Assembly: GCA_002331575.1 (NCBI GenBank)
Contig: DCZG01000109.1
Span: 2,660-19,361 of the forward strand
DNA length: 16,702 bases
Direction: 5' to 3'
From: Atopobium sp. UBA2090
Lineage (GTDB): Bacteria; Actinomycetota; Coriobacteriia; Coriobacteriales; Atopobiaceae
Under the pieces are notes generated by a model. That model did not search any database, was not told the DNA's origin, and saw only the letters and a list, made by a program, of their open reading frames with translations. Numbering within the stretch: the first letter of the stretch is position 1; every line of letters starts with the position of its first letter. A program made the translations under genes and the position numbers. Positions 12,570-16,702 of this stretch are shown in pieces.

Positions 12570-13094
12570 TTACTCCTTCTTCTCGTCGTCGGTGAGCCCA
12601 GCGATCTCGCGCCAGTGCTTGAGCGTCTTGCCCTCGTCGGTCGCGGCACCCGCGTTAGGGAGCCCAGTTATGCCGGAACCACCGTTATCGCCCTTGGTGT
12701 GCTTGCCGTTGGCCTCGAAGAGCCAGGGCTCGGCCTCCTTCAGCTTGTCCACGTCGTTGTCGTGGTCTGCGAGGATCGCGCGTGCTGCCTTAACGTTGCG
12801 CACGCCCGCGAGCTGCAGCTTGAAGTCGATACGATCGGATTCCGCCTGGGCCTTCACCTCGGCCACCTCGCCGCGCAGCTTCTCTGCCGCCTCTGCGGTC
12901 TTTGCGGCCTCAGCGACCTGCGCCTCAAGGCCGGCGATCTTCTCGTCGCGCTCTGCGATCTGCTTCTCCCAGTCGGTTCCAGCGTTGCCGCCGGTCACCT
13001 CTTGCACGCCCTGCGTGCCTTCCTGTTGCTGCTCTTGCGCCTGGTCCTGCGCACCCTGCGTGGCTTCCTGGCTGCCATTCTGCTCACCATCCAT
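12570..13094 (-). CDS. phage scaffolding protein (GP20-like)
   Basis: A 174-aa protein immediately upstream of the capsid gene, the usual place for a scaffold. The N-terminus is Q/E/G-rich and disordered (QEATQGAQDQAQEQQQEGTQ), followed by a long coiled coil (about residues 50-110, WEKQIAERDEKIAGLEAQVA and onward). The C-terminal half RIDFKLQLAGVRNVKAARAI then DHDNDVDKLKEAEPWLFE matches the GP20 scaffold pattern of helix-D-linker-PWLF. ATG 13094 has AAAGG upstream; an in-frame start at 13166 would translate across a hairpin and is rejected. It is the first phage gene of the structural operon. Confidence 0.87.
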   Translation of the reverse strand: MDGEQNGSQEATQGAQDQAQEQQQEGTQGVQEVTGGNAGTDWEKQIAERDEKIAGLEAQVAEAAKTAEAAEKLRGEVAEVKAQAESDRIDFKLQLAGVRNVKAARAILADHDNDVDKLKEAEPWLFEANGKHTKGDNGGSGITGLPNAGAATDEGKTLKHWREIAGLTDDEKKE

Positions 13095-13135
13095 CGTTCT
13101 GCCTGCCTTTCGTCTCGTAAGGCGGGCAAAGACGA

Positions 13136-13169
13136 ACAATGCCCGCACCTTTACCGGTACGGGCATTGT
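13136..13169. terminator. strong hairpin upstream of the scaffold gene
   Basis: ACAATGCCCG (13136-13145) pairs with CGGGCATTGT (13160-13169). After one mismatch the stem extends by three more pairs (ACC/GGT) to a 6-nt loop. It lies between the end of the defence operon (13217) and the scaffold start (13094), so it may terminate defence transcripts, although on the minus strand only a short T-rich stretch (TTCGTCTTT) follows. It may also be a leader structure of the phage operon. Confidence 0.6.
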
Positions 13170-13177
13170 CTTGGTGT

Positions 13178-13197
13178 GTCACAAGCTGATGGCTTGG
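13178..13197 (-). promoter_or_regulatory. leader motif shared with the lysis cassette leader (copy B)
   Basis: This minus-strand sequence repeats the three blocks CCAAG, CCATC and AGCTTGTGAC found at 3631-3654, here without the two small gaps. It lies 8 nt before the hairpin at 13136-13169. A GATAAT sequence (13205-13200, minus) just upstream resembles a -10 but has only a poor -35. Confidence 0.4.
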
Positions 13198-13216
13198 CTA
13201 TTATCGAACCCTGCTA

Positions 13217-13948
13217 CTAGTGCCGCCAGCCGTCCTCATATCCGCTTTTAGGGCGGAACCTATGGCCCTCACGCAGCTGCCTGACCATCCCACTTACTTC
13301 ATCTGCATCTTCGGCAGACATGCCAAGTTCGGCGCAACGTCGAAGGATAAGCTTTGGGTCAATTTGCAACCACGCAGATCGATAGTTCATAAGGTCGGCT
13401 TTGAACCGCTCGCGTTCTCGCCATTGAAGGTTGTTGTCGTATCCAGCGGCCATGCGAGCAAGGATTTCGAGTATCCTGTCTTGCTCCTCCGGGATAAGGT
13501 CCTTTACGCTCTCGCGCTCTGGTTGATGCTCGATGGGGACGAGCTTACCGTCATCATCAATCTCAACTATGGTTGGCCTGTAAGCATCCTTGAACCACTC
13601 AGCTTCGCTCTCCATCCATGGAATGAAGAAGACCTTCTCGACAACGCCACGCTGGATCGCCTCGTCTATCTCCTTGCCCATGTATACGGCCATGATGTTC
13701 TTTGCCCCGTACGGCATGCCTCGGCGCTTCCAGCTAAGCGTGATGCCATATCCACCAAGCCTGTTCTCGACCTTCTTAAGCTTGCTATCGGTTTCCGTTC
13801 CAAGTGCGTTCTCCATGGCTCGTTTGTCTGGGGTTACGACGCAACCGCCTCCGTTGCTCGCAAGCCAAGCAAGCCCAGCCGTTATGGCTTCTTTGTTTAC
13901 GCCCGTGGTATCAACCAGCAGGAACTCGATATCAGCCGATTCTTTCAT
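13217..13948 (-). CDS. unknown protein encoded last in the McrBC-TIR operon (243 aa)
   Basis: I do not recognise this family. Residues 1-135 look like an alpha/beta domain with alternating strands and helices: IEFLLVDTTGV, GGGCVVTPDKRA, KKVENRLGGYGITLSWKRRG, PYGAKNIMAVYMGKEIDEAI, VEKVFFIPWMESEAEWF, RPTIVEIDDDG. Residues about 150-243 are helical and charged (EEQDRILEILARMAAGYDNN, then LMNYRSAWLQIDPKLILRR). There is no membrane segment. ATG 13948 is chosen because AAGGAG lies 9 nt upstream; the frame extends to 13972 without better support. The gene follows the TIR gene after 33 nt in the same direction. GC looks lower than in McrBC and the capsid genes. Its place makes it a candidate partner, sensor or immunity factor of the TIR protein; this is inference. 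Confidence 0.8.
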   Translation of the reverse strand: MKESADIEFLLVDTTGVNKEAITAGLAWLASNGGGCVVTPDKRAMENALGTETDSKLKKVENRLGGYGITLSWKRRGMPYGAKNIMAVYMGKEIDEAIQRGVVEKVFFIPWMESEAEWFKDAYRPTIVEIDDDGKLVPIEHQPERESVKDLIPEEQDRILEILARMAAGYDNNLQWRERERFKADLMNYRSAWLQIDPKLILRRCAELGMSAEDADEVSGMVRQLREGHRFRPKSGYEDGWRH

Positions 13949-13981
13949 AGAACCACTCTCCTTCGATCCCATGCCGCTGTG

Positions 13982-14767
13982 CTAGCGGCTTCTGCTTTCA
14001 ATAAGCTCGGCTATTTCTTTCGCGATGTCATCAATGCCGTCAACGGCAGTGTTTCGCGCAATCTTGTCAGCGAGCGTGGGTGAATAAGCCACCACCTCGT
14101 CTCTCGTGATGTTGTGCCAGATGGGGAGCATAACCTGCTCGCCAGAGACGGTACGGGTCACTATGCCGTCTAGCTCGTAGTTCGTCCAGCCCTTCTTGAT
14201 AAAGTCCTTGGAGATGATGACTATGCCGAATCTGCTGTGCGCGAGGCCTTGGTCAATCTTCCTGCGTAGGCTGTCGCCGATTCTCATTTCAAACTCGTCA
14301 TACCAGACAGAGAGTCCCGCGTTCGTGAGCGCGTTTGCCAATGGCCTTGCCACGGCGTCCTTATCCTCGGAGGCGTGCGATATAAAGACGTCATAGGTCT
14401 TGCCGCTCTCGTCGGGCGTAATAGCAGAAACGTCCTTAACAAGGGTTGGCACGCTAGACAGCGCTGTCGTCTGCCTTATGGTTGGCAGCGGCTCCGGTTC
14501 GACCCTCACGGATGTCCTCACACTTCCTCGTAGGCCTTGCATGTCAACAGTTACATACCAGTGGCCGTTGTTCGGTACGACGAGCCTGACGGGTGACTGC
14601 TTTGCCAAGCCCCCATAGTAGCGATGCCTCCGTCCGTTTCTGTAAGCGTTGAAGTTCGACGAGTCCATCAGCCGAACATTGGCTGCGTTACCTTGAAGGG
14701 TGACCACGACGGTTTGGCCCTTCTTGAGATTGCCCAGGTCGTATTTGGTGAACTTCTGGCCTGCCAT
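13982..14767 (-). CDS. DUF1883-TIR domain protein, probable NAD-consuming defence effector
   Basis: A 261-aa two-domain protein. Residues 1-90 match DUF1883: FTKYDLGNLKKGQTVVVTLQ, AANVRLMDSSNFNAYRNGRR, YYGGL, SPVRLVVPNNGHWYVTVDMQ. After a linker, residues about 123-260 form a TIR domain: YDVFISHASEDKDAVARPLA, GLSVWYDEFEMRIGDSLRRK, and WTNYELDGIV carrying E198 in the position of the catalytic glutamate of NADase TIRs. TIR domains in bacterial defence degrade NAD or make signal nucleotides; DUF1883 fused to TIR is a known combination of unclear role. ATG 14767 is chosen because AGGAGG lies 5 nt upstream and overlaps the McrC stop codon, showing tight coupling (7-nt gap). NADase activity is inferred from the motif. 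Confidence 0.9.
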   Translation of the reverse strand: MAGQKFTKYDLGNLKKGQTVVVTLQGNAANVRLMDSSNFNAYRNGRRHRYYGGLAKQSPVRLVVPNNGHWYVTVDMQGLRGSVRTSVRVEPEPLPTIRQTTALSSVPTLVKDVSAITPDESGKTYDVFISHASEDKDAVARPLANALTNAGLSVWYDEFEMRIGDSLRRKIDQGLAHSRFGIVIISKDFIKKGWTNYELDGIVTRTVSGEQVMLPIWHNITRDEVVAYSPTLADKIARNTAVDGIDDIAKEIAELIESRSR

Positions 14768-14774
14768 AATCCTC

Positions 14775-15830
14775 CTAACCAAAGTGCATTTCGGCGATTA
14801 CGTCGAGCTGTTTGCGGATGTCATAAAACGGTAGCCCCAAATCCAGGGTCCGCACGCTTATCTGGTTGCCGCTCATCTGGTATACGCCGTCAGGTTGGAT
14901 TTCCTCGTCCGTTTTGGCATAGAGCAGCATGCCGCTCACATCGTGGTTCTCGTTCGCGAGCTCGGCCTCCTTGTTCTTCACGTAGGTGAAGATCTGGTAC
15001 AGGTTCGCGGAGTGGATCGTTGCGGTGTCGTAGGACTGCTGCGTCGCGTGCGTGTAGTACTTGGCGTCGATGATGAGCACCCTGTTGCCACGGCTCAGCA
15101 CGATGTCGCTCTGCATGACGGGCAGCATCGTTCCATAGCCGTCGTCAAGCGCCCACTTTATTTGCGGGGAGGAGGCGGTCGCGCAGTCGCACTCCGCCGC
15201 GTAGTATTCGAGAATGAACTTCTCGTACAGTCTGCTCATTCGTTGGTCGTCCACGAACTTAGCGAGTCGCCTCTCGCCCTCGTCGGTGGTTATGAGCATG
15301 CCATCGAGGACCAGCTCGCATATGCTCAGCAGGAAGCGGTAGGAAACGTTGCTGCGTTGAAAGCGAATGGCGTCCCAGCGAATGGCTGCGGGCTCGATCT
15401 CGTCGACGTTGGAGAAGAAGAGCATCGCCTTCCGGAGCTCGGCACGATGCTCCTCGGCGACCTCACCATGCCTGAGCAGGATCATCGAAGTGGTCTTGAG
15501 CACCTGGTTGTGCAGGTTGTTCTCTGAGAGCTCGTCGTATTCGCAGGTTATGCGCTGTTCGCGGGCAATCCTGTTCCGCATGGTGCCCGCGAGCTCGATC
15601 TTCCCCCGCACGGTGGAGAGGTCTTCCACGCGGTTCAGGTACTCCCGGTATAGGCCCTGCTTCACCTGGCGTGTGATTCCCTTGGCGAGGATGGCGGCGA
15701 AGAGGTCGTGCATGTGCTCGAAGTCCTCGCCGGCAAGGTCATCGTACTCGTCCATGCTCAGCGTCCGGAAGGCGTATGCGAGCATGTAGTAGACGTTCTT
15801 GATGAAGATGCTCTTGTCCTTCGTCGCCAC
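14775..15830 (-). CDS. mcrC: McrC-family nuclease subunit of a McrBC restriction system
   Basis: A 351-aa protein matching McrC, the endonuclease subunit that joins McrB rings to cut modified DNA. The N-terminus has the family's IKNVYYMLAYAFR motif, followed by LSTVRGKIEL and the E-L-S-N-L motif (CEYDELSENNLHNQVLKTTS). The C-terminal PD-(D/E)xK nuclease core shows E203 in YEKF, D242 in MQSDIVL and D255-x-K257 in IIDAKYY; a later NLYQIFTYV is also typical. Active-site residues appear intact. The GTG start at 15830 overlaps the McrB stop (TAGTG). TIR follows after 7 nt. Confidence 0.93.
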   Translation of the reverse strand: MATKDKSIFIKNVYYMLAYAFRTLSMDEYDDLAGEDFEHMHDLFAAILAKGITRQVKQGLYREYLNRVEDLSTVRGKIELAGTMRNRIAREQRITCEYDELSENNLHNQVLKTTSMILLRHGEVAEEHRAELRKAMLFFSNVDEIEPAAIRWDAIRFQRSNVSYRFLLSICELVLDGMLITTDEGERRLAKFVDDQRMSRLYEKFILEYYAAECDCATASSPQIKWALDDGYGTMLPVMQSDIVLSRGNRVLIIDAKYYTHATQQSYDTATIHSANLYQIFTYVKNKEAELANENHDVSGMLLYAKTDEEIQPDGVYQMSGNQISVRTLDLGLPFYDIRKQLDVIAEMHFG

Positions 15831-16702
15831 TACTGGAACACCCCGTGCAGAATGTTGTCCCAGCGCGTCACCTTGGCCTCGTCGTCGAACCAGTACTCGC
15901 GCAGCATGGGCATGATGTCGAAGTCGACGATCTGCAGGCCCCAGGCGTCGGCGTCGTCCGTCGGCTTCCTACCGCAGAAGTAGCTGTGGCCGATGCAGAA
16001 CCCCTTGCCAAGTGACTTGTCGCGCGTTATCTCTGCGTTGAGCTCCTTCACCCTGCTCACGAGTTCGTCGATGGTGTCGCTGCTCAGACCCTCGCGGTAC
16101 TCCGAGAAGCCCTTGGTGTCGAAGCCCGGGTCCATGTCGAAGAAGCTGAACCTGCGTCTCAGCGCGTAGTCGATCATGGCCAGCGAGCGGTCGGCGGTGT
16201 TCATCATGCCGATGATGTAGAGGTTTTCGGGCACGCTGAACGAGAGGCCGTTGTACGCGAGCGTCACCTTCGTTCCCCGGTAGTCTGCCTCGATTAGCAT
16301 CAACAGCTCACCGAAGATCTTGCTCATGTTGCCCCGGTTTATCTCGTCGATGATGAAGAAGAACGGCCTGTCGGGCTGGTTTGCCGCCTTCTGGCAGAAG
16401 CGGTAGAAGATGCCGTGTTTGAGCTCGAAGGTCTCGCCCTCGGGGCGATAGCCCATGATGAAGTCCTCATAGGAGTAGTTCTGGTGGAACTGAACGAACT
16501 CGATGCGGCTGTCGTCCTTCTCCTCCATGATCGACCACGCCAGCCTGCGAGCGCAGAAGGTCTTGCCAACGCCCGGTGCGCCCTGCAGGATCACGTTCTT
16601 CTTATGCATGAGGATGGCGCGCAGCTGCTCGTAGCGGGCGTCGTCCATGTATACGTCCTTGAGGAAGGCTGCCTTGTCGTAGCCGTCGGCCTTTTTCTCG
16701 TC
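15830..16702 (-). CDS. mcrB: McrB-family AAA+ GTPase, C-terminal part (5' end beyond window)
   Basis: The frame is open to the right window edge, so only the last 290 residues are visible; the internal ATG at 16648 is not the true start because YDKAAFLKDVYM before it matches the family. McrB is the GTP-hydrolysing motor that assembles on DNA and activates McrC. Visible motifs by fragment position are Walker A GAPGVGKT (41-48), HQNYSYEDFIMGYRPEG, Walker B FFIIDEINRGNMSKIFGEL (DEINR 119-123), the McrB signature MNTADRS (167-173) and the LRRRF arginine region (181-185). The N-terminal target-recognition domain, which decides what modified DNA is bound, lies outside the window. It shares one base with mcrC. 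Confidence 0.93.
   Translation of the reverse strand, partial: DEKKADGYDKAAFLKDVYMDDARYEQLRAILMHKKNVILQGAPGVGKTFCARRLAWSIMEEKDDSRIEFVQFHQNYSYEDFIMGYRPEGETFELKHGIFYRFCQKAANQPDRPFFFIIDEINRGNMSKIFGELLMLIEADYRGTKVTLAYNGLSFSVPENLYIIGMMNTADRSLAMIDYALRRRFSFFDMDPGFDTKGFSEYREGLSSDTIDELVSRVKELNAEITRDKSLGKGFCIGHSYFCGRKPTDDADAWGLQIVDFDIMPMLREYWFDDEAKVTRWDNILHGVFQ

Noticed and set aside
12183..13220. 345-aa plus-strand open frame opposite capsid and scaffold
   Set aside because: It is Leu/Val-rich with no recognisable domain and spans two well-supported minus-strand genes and a hairpin.

Overview
The window looks like a high-GC actinobacterium, most likely a gut Coriobacteriia member (Collinsella/Olsenella/Eggerthella-like). 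The basis is the GuaA sequence, heavy G/C third positions, and phage structural proteins with gut-type domains; no rRNA or tRNA is present to confirm it. The left edge is the 3' half of guaA (1-770, +). The 3' end of guaA is a known insertion hotspot for genomic islands, and everything to its right reads as accessory DNA.

1) 771-1335: a repeat-rich leader, a 103-aa unknown gene (+), and a strong hairpin terminator between convergent genes. 2) 1337-3575 (-): a lysis cassette in transcription order: XhlA-like membrane/coiled-coil protein, two-TM holin, a 550-aa two-enzyme lysin (GH25 plus an NlpC/P60-like Cys/His domain) with three CW_7 repeats, then a 48-aa single-TM protein. 3) 3727-5051 (+): a MarR-GNAT-DUF2000 operon inserted in the opposite direction between tail and lysis genes. 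Its promoter overlaps, face to face, a predicted promoter for the lysis cassette, and two copies of a MarR-like box cover both. 4) 5059-13094 (-): phage structural genes in transcription order: scaffold, major capsid protein, three connector/completion proteins, a 49-aa basic protein, Dit, Tal, a BppU/collagen/YadA-head fibre, and a BspA-repeat receptor-binding protein. Almost every junction is a start/stop overlap. 5) 13217-16702 (-): a defence operon: McrB (continues beyond the window), McrC, a DUF1883-TIR protein, and a 243-aa protein of unknown function.

The phage part is incomplete. No terminase, portal, protease, major tail protein, tail chaperones, tape measure, integrase, repressor or replication gene is visible. 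The defence operon sits where portal and terminase would be, and a 49-aa gene sits where major tail protein to tape measure would be. The remaining frames are open, so this is either a recently deleted prophage or a retained particle/lysis module.

The strongest candidates for something new are the McrB-McrC-TIR-X operon, whose last two genes have visibly lower GC than the first two, and the lysis control region, where MarR boxes, divergent promoters and a hairpin burying the first lysis gene's ribosome-binding site occur within about 130 bp.
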